Shown here in pieces: positions 50,894 to 59,115 of a stretch of DNA of 64,000 nt. The position numbers and the translations under genes are program-made. The notes under the pieces are model-generated. The model was not told the DNA's origin and ran no database searches. It saw only the letters and a list, made by a program, of their open reading frames with translations. This stretch comes from Yeosuana sp043876835 (GTDB lineage: Bacteria > Bacteroidota > Bacteroidia > Flavobacteriales > Flavobacteriaceae). The stretch spans positions 496,001 through 560,000 of the forward strand of contig NZ_JBAWJZ010000002.1 in assembly GCF_043876835.1 (NCBI RefSeq), in the 5' to 3' direction. Numbering within the stretch: the first letter of the stretch is position 1; the number at the start of each line of letters is the position of its first letter.

Positions 50894-51373
50894 ATGAAAA
50901 AAATATTTCCAGTAGTTTTTGTTGCATTAGTGTTATTGAATTGCAAAAACAAAGAACAAAAAGGTGAAAATACAAATCCTGTTGAAGAAACAGCAATAGT
51001 TGAAACAACCAAGCCAAACACCTTAGATAAAGGATGTTATGTTTATAACGCCAATAATAGTATGATTACGCTTGAGATTACTGAAACAGGAGAATCCATC
51101 TCAGGTAACTTAATCTATGCATTGGCAGAAAAGGATAAGAATATAGGAATCTTTAAAGGGCAATTAAAGGAAGATATATTGATTGGGGACTATACATTTC
51201 AATCTGAAGGAATGGAGAGTGTTAGGGAGGTCGCCTTTAAATTTGATGGAGAACAATTTTTTGAGGGTTATGGAGAAATGGTAATAGAAGGCAGTAAAGC
51301 ATCATTTAAAGACACAAGCAAAATTAACTATATGTCCACTACGGCATTAACCAAAACAGACTGTGAACAATGA
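50894..51373 (+). CDS. Lipoprotein of unknown function
   Basis: A 159-residue lipoprotein (lipobox L-L-N-C, Cys17) with a Thr/Glu-rich linker to about residue 45 and then a beta-rich domain (GCYVYNANNSMITLEI, SGNLIYALAEKDKNIGIFKG in pieces, EVAFKFDGEQFFEGYGEM). A Cys early in the domain and one four residues from the end could form a disulfide. I recognise no family. It lies 17 bases after the second META gene and its TGA is followed in the same frame by the next open frame. Confidence 0.7.
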   Translation: MKKIFPVVFVALVLLNCKNKEQKGENTNPVEETAIVETTKPNTLDKGCYVYNANNSMITLEITETGESISGNLIYALAEKDKNIGIFKGQLKEDILIGDYTFQSEGMESVREVAFKFDGEQFFEGYGEMVIEGSKASFKDTSKINYMSTTALTKTDCEQ

Positions 51374-51385
51374 AGAGCAGCCTGT

Positions 51386-51676
51386 TTGTTTATTCAAGGT
51401 AAAGCTGTATCTGCTTTAAAACAAACATGTTTAGAATTAGCTACCCTAAACATAAAATTGGACCCTTTAAAGGATGGTGCTAGGACCAAAGGAAATCCCG
51501 CATATGTGTTATTTAATGAAAAGCAAACAAAAGCCGAAATCTTTTTGCCCGGACAAGATAAAGGCATTGTTTTAAGCAAGACCAATACGGGAAATTGGGA
51601 GGCAGGAGAATATAAGTTAATTAGTTGGAAAGGTTATGTGATACAACAAAATGGTAAAGCTGTATTCGGGGGTTAA
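51386..51676 (+). CDS. 96-residue protein, probably 5'-damaged gene
   Basis: The frame codes a compact beta-rich domain (GNPAYVLFNEKQTKAEIFLPG, KLISWKGYVIQQNGKAVFGG, each read in pieces) that might resemble lysozyme-inhibitor-like (MliC) domains; this is weak. The available start is a TTG at 51386 with no signal peptide, unlike all its neighbours. An ATG overlapping the previous stop codon (ATGA at 51370) would be the natural operon start, but that frame closes after ten codons, one base out of register. So either the start is the TTG, or a small indel between 51370 and 51400 broke the gene. It is followed by the channel-like gene after 11 bases. Confidence 0.5.
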   Translation: MFIQGKAVSALKQTCLELATLNIKLDPLKDGARTKGNPAYVLFNEKQTKAEIFLPGQDKGIVLSKTNTGNWEAGEYKLISWKGYVIQQNGKAVFGG

Positions 51677-51687
51677 AACGGTAGATT

Positions 51688-52041
51688 ATGTATGAGAAAT
51701 TAAAAGAAAAGCCTATAAGCAGAAGCCAATTTTATAAACGACTATTCAATCACTTTATGGTGTTGGTATTGATTTTTCTTGTTTCATTAATTGTGGGCGT
51801 TTTAGGGTTTATGTATTTTGAGAATGCAAGTTTGCATACGGCTTTCCTCAACTCATCTTTATTATTAGCTGGTTTAGGATTAATTGAAAAACCGGTAACA
51901 CCATTAGGGCATTGGTTTGTTGGTATATATGGTTTGTATGCTGGGTTGATATTCATTATATCACTAGGGATTTTAATAACCCCCGCAATACACCGTGTTA
52001 TCCATACTTTGCATTGGTCTGATGGCAATCTAAGTGATTAG
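51688..52041 (+). CDS. Small membrane protein with degenerate ion-channel (Ion_trans_2) fold
   Basis: A 117-residue membrane protein with two strong helices (about 22-48 and 76-103) and a re-entrant-like segment between them. The order helix, pore-loop-like F-L-N-S-S-L-L-L-A-G-L-G, then V-T-P-L-G-H-W and a second helix follows two-helix potassium channels, but the T-V-G-Y-G selectivity filter is replaced by A-G-L-G-L. The family, seen from memory in various bacteria without a name, therefore probably does not conduct potassium as usual. It is the last gene of the envelope-protein run, converging on rlmH. Confidence 0.6.
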   Translation: MYEKLKEKPISRSQFYKRLFNHFMVLVLIFLVSLIVGVLGFMYFENASLHTAFLNSSLLLAGLGLIEKPVTPLGHWFVGIYGLYAGLIFIISLGILITPAIHRVIHTLHWSDGNLSD

Positions 52042-52051
52042 ATATCGTTAA

Positions 52052-52525
52052 TCATTTATGATGATAAGGTTCATTCTTTAAAATAGTAAATCCTCTATAA
52101 AGTTGTTCAATAATAAATAAACGTACCATTTGGTGAGAAAAGGTCATTTTTGAAAGTGATAATTTTCCTTGAGCTTGTTTGTAAACATCATCAGAAAAGC
52201 CATAAGGTCCTCCAATAACAAACACTAATTGCTTAATGCCAGAATTCATGTGTTTTTGTAAATAATCAGAAAAAGCTACGGAATCTAATTGTTTGCCATT
52301 TTCGTCTAATAGTATTAAAACATCTGTTGAGGTTAAAGAACTTAAAATAAGTTCGCCTTCTTTTTGTTTTTGTTGCTCTTCACTTAAGTTTTTAGTTTTT
52401 TTTAAATCTTGAATAATTTCAAAATTAAATTTAATATAGAAGTTTAAACGCTTTTGATAATCTTCAATTAATAATTGAAGTGCTTTGTTATCAGTTTTAC
52501 CTATGGCAAGAAGTTTTATGGTCAT
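52052..52525 (-). CDS. rlmH: 23S rRNA pseudouridine-1915 N3-methyltransferase RlmH
   Basis: Methylates pseudouridine 1915 in helix 69 of 23S rRNA on the 70S ribosome. The 157-residue SPOUT protein matches RlmH throughout: I-K-L-L-A-I-G-K-T at the start, the E-Y/D-Y-x-x-R segment, LILLDENGKQLDSVAFSDYL in pieces, the knot loop V-F-V-I-G-G-P-Y-G and the C-terminal SHQMVRLFIIEQLYRGFTI (in pieces) with H-H at the end region. Length is identical to typical RlmH. Single gene, divergent from nadC by 119 bases. Confidence 0.96.
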   Translation of the reverse strand: MTIKLLAIGKTDNKALQLLIEDYQKRLNFYIKFNFEIIQDLKKTKNLSEEQQKQKEGELILSSLTSTDVLILLDENGKQLDSVAFSDYLQKHMNSGIKQLVFVIGGPYGFSDDVYKQAQGKLSLSKMTFSHQMVRLFIIEQLYRGFTILKNEPYHHK

Positions 52526-52644
52526 AAAGCAAAATTACTATTTGAAAATTATCAATTAAGGATTTAAAGATAGAAATTTTAAAAAATTCATAAATTGAAA
52601 ATCTAATAAAGCAAATCAATTTCTTATTTTAGCGATAAATTTTT

Positions 52645-53511
52645 ATGGTAATGATAGCTAAAGAACAATTTGACAAAGAAATTGAAATAATAATTTCAAA
52701 TGCAATTCGTGAAGATGTAGGAGATGGAGATCATAGTTCAATTGCTTGCATACCAGACGGCGTTAGAGGAAAAGCAAAACTATTAGTTAAAGATAAGGGT
52801 ATTATTGCGGGTGTAGCTTTTGCAAAAAAAGTATTTGCTTATGTTGATAAAACTTTAAAAGTTGATATTCTTATAGAAGACGGTTCTGAAGTTTCTTATG
52901 GAGATATAGTAATGTATGTTGAAGGTTCTCCAAAATCTATTTTAATGGCAGAACGCACTGTTTTAAATGCTATGCAGCGTATGAGTGCTATAGCTACTAA
53001 AACTAGAATGTTTGTGAGCTTACTTAGAGGAACCAGGACAAAAATATTAGATACTCGAAAAACAACACCTGGCATTCGTGCATTAGAAAAATGGGCAGTT
53101 AAAATTGGTGGTGGTGAAAACCATAGATTTGCTTTATATGATATGATTATGTTAAAAGATAATCATATAGATTTTGCAGGTGGTATCACTAAAGCTATTG
53201 AAATGGCTAAACAATATTTAAAAGATACCGATAGAGATTTAAATATTATGGTAGAAGCCAGAGATTTGTCTGAAGTTAATGAAATACTTCGTAGCGATGG
53301 TATTTATAGAATTTTATTGGATAATTTTGATTACGAAGACACTAAAAAAGCTGTTAAATTAATTGGAAATAAATGTCTTACAGAATCATCTGGAAATATA
53401 AATGAAGAAACCATTAGACATTATGCAGAATCTGGTGTTAATTACATTTCTTGTGGAGCATTAACGCATTCTGTCCATAATATGGATTTAAGTTTGAAAG
53501 CCATAAAATAA
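52645..53511 (+). CDS. nadC: Nicotinate-nucleotide pyrophosphorylase (carboxylating)
   Basis: Makes nicotinate mononucleotide from quinolinate and PRPP in NAD synthesis. The 288-residue protein shows the family features: EDVGDGDHSS near the start, ERTVLNAMQRMSAIAT, the substrate-binding TRKTTPGIRALEKWAVKIGGG (in pieces), MLKDNHI, VEARDLSEV and the closing E-S-S-G-N-I-N and ISCGALTHS segments. Start may be either of two Met codons two codons apart. nadA and nadB are not in this window. Confidence 0.96.
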   Translation: MVMIAKEQFDKEIEIIISNAIREDVGDGDHSSIACIPDGVRGKAKLLVKDKGIIAGVAFAKKVFAYVDKTLKVDILIEDGSEVSYGDIVMYVEGSPKSILMAERTVLNAMQRMSAIATKTRMFVSLLRGTRTKILDTRKTTPGIRALEKWAVKIGGGENHRFALYDMIMLKDNHIDFAGGITKAIEMAKQYLKDTDRDLNIMVEARDLSEVNEILRSDGIYRILLDNFDYEDTKKAVKLIGNKCLTESSGNINEETIRHYAESGVNYISCGALTHSVHNMDLSLKAIK

Positions 53512-53601
53512 TTAGAATTAGGTTAGTTTTTGAATTTGTTAAAATAGAAAGTATAAATTTTTATTTAATAACTTTACGTGAAATAACAGATACAAACATT
53601 A

Positions 53602-54543
53602 ATGACAAAACCCATTGAAGACAAGCTTTCTAAAATTCCTGTAGTAAATATTTTAGTAAATCTTTTAAAGCGATTAAAACTTCCTGGTCTTGAAGGGCTT
53701 TCATTTTATGATTTATTAGAACTTTATGTTATAGGTATAGCTAAAGGTGCTTTAACAACAAGAGCAAGTTCTATAGCGTTTAATTTCTTTATGGCTTTGT
53801 TTCCTTTTTTATTGTTTGTTTTAATTGTTATTCCATATGTTCCAATTGACGACTTTAAAATAGAGTTTTTAAGGTTTTTAGATTCTTTTTTGCCACCAAA
53901 CACTTCTGAGTTTTTCTTTCAGAATATTTTTGAAAATATAGACCAATCACAAAGAGGTGGATTGGTTTCTTCTGTTTTTGTGCTATCAATTGCGTTAATG
54001 GCAAATGGTGTTAATGCGGTTTTTTCGGGTTTTGAAAATTCATATCACCAACAGTTATCAAGAAACATTTTAAGACAGTATTTATACGCTTTGGGTGTTG
54101 CATTAATTTTAGGATTTCTGCTTATCTTCACTATTGTAGTATTAGGGTATTTTCAAATTTTTGTAGTTCAAAAATTACTGACCGTTTTAGGAAACCAAGG
54201 ATATCAAGTGGAATCACAAACGGTTTTTTGGTTTGATGTTGCAAAGTATATGTTTTTTGTTATTATGGTATATCTAGCAACATCAACATTGTATTATTTT
54301 GGAACGAAAGAAGGAAGAATTTCAAAATTTTTTTCTGCCGGAGCTTTATTAACAACCATTTTAATCATTTTAACGTCATATTTGTTTGGAATTTATATAG
54401 AAAACTTTGCGCAATATAATAAGCTGTATGGCTCTATAGGAGCACTTTTAATATTGATGTTTTACTTATGGCTCAATGCTAATATTTTGCTTTTGGGTTA
54501 TGAATTAAATGCTTCGTTGAATAAGTTAAGGGAAAGATGTTAG
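53602..54543 (+). CDS. YihY/virulence-factor BrkB family membrane protein
   Basis: A 313-residue inner-membrane protein with six predicted helices. Features of the YihY/BrkB family: the first helix opening with R-A-S-S-I-A-F-N-F-F-M-A-L-F-P, the ANGVNAVFSGFENSYH segment after helix 2 (a conserved G-x-N-x-x-F-x-x-x-x-N-x-x-Y/H pattern) and NKLYGSIGALLILMFYLWLNA in pieces near the end. Earlier reports calling the family ribonuclease BN were withdrawn; the function is unknown. It stops three bases before priA, so the two may share a message. Confidence 0.9.
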   Translation: MTKPIEDKLSKIPVVNILVNLLKRLKLPGLEGLSFYDLLELYVIGIAKGALTTRASSIAFNFFMALFPFLLFVLIVIPYVPIDDFKIEFLRFLDSFLPPNTSEFFFQNIFENIDQSQRGGLVSSVFVLSIALMANGVNAVFSGFENSYHQQLSRNILRQYLYALGVALILGFLLIFTIVVLGYFQIFVVQKLLTVLGNQGYQVESQTVFWFDVAKYMFFVIMVYLATSTLYYFGTKEGRISKFFSAGALLTTILIILTSYLFGIYIENFAQYNKLYGSIGALLILMFYLWLNANILLLGYELNASLNKLRERC

Positions 54544-54546
54544 GTT

Positions 54547-57000
54547 ATGGCATATTATATAGACGTCATACTTCCAATTCCACTTGAAAAATTATTCACT
54601 TATAGTATAACAACTTCAGAGTCTGATTTTTTAAAAATAGGTATGCGGGTTTCTGTGCCTTTTGGGAAATCAAAAATATATACAGGAATTGTTTATAGAA
54701 TCCATGATGAAGCACCCTTTGCATATGAAGCTAAAGATATTCATCAAATATTAGATGAAGCCCCAATAGTTAATAACAATCAGCTTGAACTTTGGCAATG
54801 GATAGCAGGCTATTACATGTGTACTTTGGGTGACGTGATGCGAGCTGCTTTACCAAACGCCTTTATTTTAGAAAGCGAAACAGTAATCCTTTTAAATAAG
54901 GATAAAATAATTAATGATTTAGACTTAAAAGACGATGAGTTTTTAATTTTTGAAGCCTTGCAACATCAATCATCTTTAAAAATTCATGATATTTCAAATA
55001 TTCTTGATAGAAAAACTGTGCTTCCAATAATTAAGCAATTAATTGAAAAAGAAGTTATTACAGTTGAAGAAGAAGTGTATGAAAAATACAAACCAAAACT
55101 GGTTAGATATGTAAAATTGCATGCTAGTTTTTCATCTGAAAAGGCATTACAATCATTACTTGATGAATTAAACAGAGCTCCCAAACAAAGTCAAGTTATA
55201 CTCACTTTGTTTTCTATTTCAGCAAAAACTAAAAAACCTGTAAAAGTTTCAGATTTAGCCGACGAAAGTAATGCATCAGTTACAGCAATTAAAGCACTTA
55301 TTGATAAAGGTATTCTTGAAGAATATTATTTGCAAACGGATAGGGTTCAATATTCAGGTGAAGAAAATGAAGCAACAAAAAAGTTAAATGAATTTCAGAA
55401 TGTAGCATTGCAAGAAATAAAAAAGTCTTTTGAAACGCAAAGTGTCACCTTGTTGCATGGAGTGACCTCTTCTGGTAAAACAGAAATTTATGTTAAGCTA
55501 ATTGAAGATGCCATTTCAGAAGGGAAGCAAGTATTATATTTATTGCCAGAAATTGCCTTAACAGCACAACTTGTTACCAGATTGCAAAATTATTTTGGTG
55601 AACAAGTTGCTATTTATCACTCAAAATATTCCTCACATGAACGAGTAGAAGTTTGGAATCACGTTTTAGATAATACTCCTAAAGCAAAAATTGTTTTAGG
55701 TGCTCGTTCATCCATTTTTTTACCATTTAGTAATTTAGGTTTAATCATTGTAGATGAAGAACATGAGTCTTCTTTTAAGCAATTTGATCCAGCTCCACGT
55801 TATCATGCACGTGATACAGCTATTGTATTAGCAAATTTACATGAAGCCAAAACTCTTTTAGGATCTGCTACACCGAGTTTAGAAAGCTATTTTAATGCAA
55901 AACAGAATAAATATGGTTTTGTAGAAATTAATACACGTTATAATAATGTGTTAATGCCAGAAATGGAGTTGGTTGATATTAAGGATAAGCATAAACGAAA
56001 GTTAATGAAAGGGCATTTTAGTGATCGGCTTATTGAGGAAATGACCGAAGCGTTACAAGAAGGCAATCAAATTATTTTATTTCAAAACAGACGCGGATTT
56101 TCACCTATTGTTGAATGTAATACTTGTGGAAATTCGCCACAATGTCCTAATTGTGATGTTAGTTTGACCTATCATCAATATAAAGATCAACTACGTTGTC
56201 ATTATTGTGGGTATCAAACACCCATGATTAAAAATTGTTTGGCTTGCGGAAGTGTGGAATTAGATAGTAGAGGGTTTGGTACTGAACAAATTGAAGAAGA
56301 AACTAAATCTTTATTTCCTGATTATAAGGTTGCTCGTATGGATTTAGACACTACTAGAGGAAAATATGGATATGAAAAAGTTATTTCGGCTTTTGAGCAA
56401 CAGGAAGTTGATATTTTGGTTGGCACACAAATGCTAACTAAAGGGTTGGATTTTAGAAATGTATCACTCGTAGGAGTTATGAACGCTGATAACATGTTAA
56501 ACTTTCCAGATTTCAGAGCCCATGAAAGAAGTTTTCAGCTTATGTTGCAGGTTGCAGGAAGAGCTGGAAGAACAGATAAACGTGGCAAGGTGTTGATTCA
56601 AACTTATAATCCATACCATAATATATTGCAGCAGGTTTCAACCAATGATTATATAGGGATGTTTAATGAGCAAATGAATGAGCGTTATAACTATAAATAT
56701 CCACCGGTTTTTAAGCAAATTAAAATAACCTTAAAACATAAAGATTATAATAGGGTAGAAGCAGGGTCGCAATGGTTGGCAAAATCATTAAGACAGGTTT
56801 TTGGAGATGCTATTTTAGGCCCAGAATCACCACCAATTTCTAGAATTAGAAATCAGTTTCATAAAAACATTTTAATTAAAATACCTAAAAAACAATCGTT
56901 AGTAAAAACTAAAGAAGCTATTATTAAAACAAATAACAGCTTCTTTAGTATAAAGGAATTTAGATCGGTTAAGGTAATTTTAAATGTCGATAACTTTTAG
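54547..57000 (+). CDS. priA: Primosomal protein N' (replication restart helicase PriA)
   Basis: Reloads the replicative helicase at stalled forks. The 817-residue protein has the N-terminal DNA 3'-end-binding domain (about 1-105), a winged-helix region, the helicase core with Walker A GVTSSGKTEIY (near residue 310), D-E-E-H, GSATPSLES and VAGRAGR, and, inserted between the lobes near residues 525-575, eight zinc-binding cysteines as paired C-x-x-C motifs (C-N-T-C, C-P-N-C, C-H-Y-C, C-L-A-C). The set is complete. It follows a YihY/BrkB gene after three bases and converges on the LytTR regulator. Confidence 0.97.
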   Translation: MAYYIDVILPIPLEKLFTYSITTSESDFLKIGMRVSVPFGKSKIYTGIVYRIHDEAPFAYEAKDIHQILDEAPIVNNNQLELWQWIAGYYMCTLGDVMRAALPNAFILESETVILLNKDKIINDLDLKDDEFLIFEALQHQSSLKIHDISNILDRKTVLPIIKQLIEKEVITVEEEVYEKYKPKLVRYVKLHASFSSEKALQSLLDELNRAPKQSQVILTLFSISAKTKKPVKVSDLADESNASVTAIKALIDKGILEEYYLQTDRVQYSGEENEATKKLNEFQNVALQEIKKSFETQSVTLLHGVTSSGKTEIYVKLIEDAISEGKQVLYLLPEIALTAQLVTRLQNYFGEQVAIYHSKYSSHERVEVWNHVLDNTPKAKIVLGARSSIFLPFSNLGLIIVDEEHESSFKQFDPAPRYHARDTAIVLANLHEAKTLLGSATPSLESYFNAKQNKYGFVEINTRYNNVLMPEMELVDIKDKHKRKLMKGHFSDRLIEEMTEALQEGNQIILFQNRRGFSPIVECNTCGNSPQCPNCDVSLTYHQYKDQLRCHYCGYQTPMIKNCLACGSVELDSRGFGTEQIEEETKSLFPDYKVARMDLDTTRGKYGYEKVISAFEQQEVDILVGTQMLTKGLDFRNVSLVGVMNADNMLNFPDFRAHERSFQLMLQVAGRAGRTDKRGKVLIQTYNPYHNILQQVSTNDYIGMFNEQMNERYNYKYPPVFKQIKITLKHKDYNRVEAGSQWLAKSLRQVFGDAILGPESPPISRIRNQFHKNILIKIPKKQSLVKTKEAIIKTNNSFFSIKEFRSVKVILNVDNF

Positions 57001-57016
57001 TGTATTTAATAATTTA

Positions 57017-57712
57017 TTAAATATTATTTAAAGCATCTACAAGCTGGGTCTTTTTATTTCTACTTAAAGGAATTTCGTAGGCACCAACTTCAACATTTTT
57101 ACTGTTAAATCTGTCAATTTTATCAAGATTAACAATATACGATTTGTGAATTCTCAAAAATTTATTTTCTGGTAATTCTTTTTCAAAAGATTTCATTGTA
57201 GATAAAACTACAAGACTGTTCTCTTCAGTTACTAATTTCACGTAATCACCCAAAGCTTCAATCCATTTAATATCTTTTATATAAACTTTACGTTTTTTAA
57301 GATTGCTCTTTACAAAGATATGTTCACCTTCTTCTTCATTAAAATCTTGGGTTAATTTGTGTTGCTCTAAAGCTTTTTCAACAGCAGTATTGAAACGTTC
57401 TCTAGTAATTGGTTTGTGTAAGTAATCGGTAGCATCATAATTAAACGCTTTAAAAGCGTATTCTGTTTTACCGGTTACAAAGATAATTTGTGGTTTGTTG
57501 TTTAAAACATCCAAGAGCTCGAATCCATTTAGTACAGGCATTTCTATATCTAAAAAGATGAGGTCAACTTGGTTGTTATTTAAACCATTTTTGGTTTCTA
57601 AAGCACTACTGTACTCTGCAATTAAGTTAAGAGCGGGGTGATTCTCTACTAACTTAACTATTGAAAGACGTTGTATTGCCGAGTCGTCTACTACTACACA
57701 GTTTAAAGTCAT
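57017..57712 (-). CDS. LytTR-family response regulator
   Basis: A 231-residue two-component regulator. Residues 1-120 are a receiver domain: acidic pocket V-V-D-D near the start, phospho-acceptor Asp55 in F-L-D-I-E-M-P, the conserved T in V-T-G-K-T and Lys in H-K-P. Residues about 135-230 are a LytTR DNA-binding domain (WIEALGDYVKLVT, FLRIHKSYIVNLDKI). The start at 57712 gives the natural receiver beginning; a reading 20 codons longer runs into the promoter. No sensor kinase gene is adjacent. A 9-bp direct repeat flanks its promoter and may be its own binding site. Confidence 0.93.
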   Translation of the reverse strand: MTLNCVVVDDSAIQRLSIVKLVENHPALNLIAEYSSALETKNGLNNNQVDLIFLDIEMPVLNGFELLDVLNNKPQIIFVTGKTEYAFKAFNYDATDYLHKPITRERFNTAVEKALEQHKLTQDFNEEEGEHIFVKSNLKKRKVYIKDIKWIEALGDYVKLVTEENSLVVLSTMKSFEKELPENKFLRIHKSYIVNLDKIDRFNSKNVEVGAYEIPLSRNKKTQLVDALNNI

Positions 57713-57724
57713 AACATTTATTAT

Positions 57725-57765
57725 TTCGGTTAAGATATCGACAATATTACAAAAAATTCGGTTAA
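57725..57765. promoter_or_regulatory. Direct repeat TTCGGTTAA twice in the LytTR gene promoter
   Basis: TTCGGTTAA occurs at 57725-57733 and again at 57757-57765, 32 bases apart start to start (three helical turns). LytTR regulators bind pairs of about 9-bp direct repeats, though usually with a 12-13 base gap. Autoregulation is inferred. Confidence 0.45.
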
Positions 57766-57773
57766 AAACCAAA
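57742..57773 (-). promoter_or_regulatory. Promoter of the LytTR regulator gene
   Basis: On the minus strand: TTTG (57773-57770), a 20-base spacer and TAATATTG (57749-57742), one base off TAnnTTTG. It lies 30 bases before the start codon, between the two TTCGGTTAA repeats. Confidence 0.5.
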
Positions 57774-57845
57774 TTTCATCGTTAAACTGTTTTTTTTAAC
57801 AAAATATTAACATTTCAAAAACAAAGAAATATAGATAAAATGTAC

Positions 57846-57876
57846 TTGCAATATATAAATAAAAAGCTTATTTTTG
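57846..57876 (+). promoter_or_regulatory. Promoter of the rpsF-rpsR-rplI operon
   Basis: TTG at 57846-57848, a 20-base spacer, and TATTTTTG at 57869-57876 followed by C: a full match to the Bacteroidota promoter, 30 bases before rpsF. Confidence 0.75.
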
Positions 57877-57906
57877 CACCCATTTTAATAATAAATTTAA
57901 ATTTTT

Positions 57907-58245
57907 ATGAATCATTATGAAACTGTTTTCATCTTAAATCCCGTTTTATCTGAAGATCAGATAAAGGAAACAGTAAAGAAATACGAAGATTTTCTTGTTT
58001 CTAGAGGAGCTAAGATGGTATCAAAAGAAGATTGGGGACTAAAAAAGTTAGCTTACCCAATTCAAAACAAAAAAAGTGGTTTTTATCACTTATTTGAGTA
58101 CCAAGTAGAAGGAGAAGTAATTGCTCCTTTAGAGATTGAATTTAGACGTGACGAACGTTTTATGCGTTATTTAACTGTAACTTTAGACAAGCATGCTGTG
58201 TCTTGGGCAGAAAGAAGAAGAGCAAAACTTAATGTAAAAGCGTAA
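57907..58245 (+). CDS. rpsF: 30S ribosomal protein S6
   Basis: The 112-residue S6 binds S18 on the 30S platform. It shows the N-terminal strand N-H-Y-E-T-V-F-I-L-N-P, GLKKLAYPIQNKKSGFYHLFEY in pieces, and EFRRDERFMRYLTV. Length is usual for Bacteroidota S6, which lacks the long acidic tail of enterobacteria. First gene of the operon; two bases separate its stop from rpsR. Confidence 0.97.
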   Translation: MNHYETVFILNPVLSEDQIKETVKKYEDFLVSRGAKMVSKEDWGLKKLAYPIQNKKSGFYHLFEYQVEGEVIAPLEIEFRRDERFMRYLTVTLDKHAVSWAERRRAKLNVKA

Positions 58246-58247
58246 TT

Positions 58248-58544
58248 ATGTCTACAATAGAACAACAATCAAAAGGAAAAAAAGACGGAGAGATAAGATA
58301 TCTTACGCCTTTAAACATTGAAACTAACAAAACTAAAAAGTATTGTCGTTTCAAAAAATCTGGAATAAAATATATTGATTACAAAGATCCAGATTTCTTA
58401 TTGAAATTCGTTAACGAGCAAGGTAAAATTTTACCAAGACGTTTAACAGGAACTTCATTAAAGTATCAAAGAAAAGTGTCAGTTGCTGTAAAAAGAGCTC
58501 GTCATTTAGCTTTAATGCCTTATGTAGCTGATTTATTAAAATAA
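58248..58544 (+). CDS. rpsR: 30S ribosomal protein S18
   Basis: The 98-residue S18 pairs with S6. The core reads K-K-Y-C-R-F-K-K-S-G-I-K-Y-I-D-Y-K-D, then KFVNEQGKILPRRLTGTS in pieces and VKRARHLALMPYV. The N-terminal extension of about 20 residues is common in this phylum. Second gene of rpsF-rpsR-rplI. Confidence 0.97.
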   Translation: MSTIEQQSKGKKDGEIRYLTPLNIETNKTKKYCRFKKSGIKYIDYKDPDFLLKFVNEQGKILPRRLTGTSLKYQRKVSVAVKRARHLALMPYVADLLK

Positions 58545-58556
58545 ATACCGATAACA

Positions 58557-59003
58557 ATGGAACTTATATTAAAACAAGACGTTGAAAATTTAGGATTTAA
58601 AGACGATGTTGTAACAGTTAAGAACGGTTATGGTAGAAATTTTTTAATTCCTCAAGGACAAGCTGTTATGGCTACGGCTTCTGCTAAAAAAGTGTTAGCA
58701 GAAAACTTAAAGCAAAGAGCTTATAAAGAAAAGAAAATAGTTGATGATGCTAATAAAGTTGCCGAAGCTTTAAAAGCATTAGAAATTAAAATTGCTGCCA
58801 AAGTTGGTTCAGGTGATAAATTATTTGGTTCTATAAATAATATTGATCTTGCTGAAGCTTTGGAAAAAGAAGGGCAATCTATTGATAGAAAATTTATTAC
58901 TGTTGCTACAATTAAACGCACTGGTAAATACAATGCTGTTATTCGTTTACATAGAGCAGTAAGTGTTGAATTACCTTTCGAAGTTATAGCACAAGCAAAT
59001 TAG
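58557..59003 (+). CDS. rplI: 50S ribosomal protein L9
   Basis: The 148-residue L9 has the N-terminal domain with M-E-L-I-L-K-Q-D-V-E-N-L-G and the V-K-N-G-Y-G-R-N-F-L-I-P rRNA-binding signature, a long connecting helix (lysine- and alanine-rich, about 40-80), and the C-terminal domain with G-S-G-D-K-L-F-G-S. Last gene of the S6-S18-L9 operon; a strong terminator follows. Confidence 0.97.
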   Translation: MELILKQDVENLGFKDDVVTVKNGYGRNFLIPQGQAVMATASAKKVLAENLKQRAYKEKKIVDDANKVAEALKALEIKIAAKVGSGDKLFGSINNIDLAEALEKEGQSIDRKFITVATIKRTGKYNAVIRLHRAVSVELPFEVIAQAN

Positions 59004-59030
59004 TTAAAAAAATATTAACAAATGTTGATA

Positions 59031-59062
59031 AATGAAGGCCACTCAAATGAGTGGCCTTCATT
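59031..59062 (+). terminator. Terminator of the rpsF operon
   Basis: A perfect 14-bp stem (59031-59044 with 59049-59062) around AAAT, GC-rich in its centre, 28 bases after rplI. The following bases are AT-rich without a long T run. Confidence 0.8.
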
Positions 59063-59081
59063 ATTTATAGTTATTAATAAC

Positions 59082-59089
59082 TAAATTTG
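59082..59089 (+). promoter_or_regulatory. Candidate -7 element for the Oar-like receptor gene
   Basis: TAAATTTG matches TAnnTTTG exactly, 27 bases before the start codon and 20 bases beyond the rplI terminator stem. Confidence 0.5.
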
Positions 59090-59115
59090 AGCGACTAATT
59101 CAAACATACTTTCAA

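Noticed and set aside
51371..51373. TGA read as selenocysteine or readthrough joining two lipoprotein-cluster frames
   Set aside because: No hairpin like a selenocysteine element follows, and a small indel explains the arrangement better.
57713..57772. 20-residue extension of the LytTR regulator
   Set aside because: It overlaps the promoter, and the receiver domain starts at the later Met.
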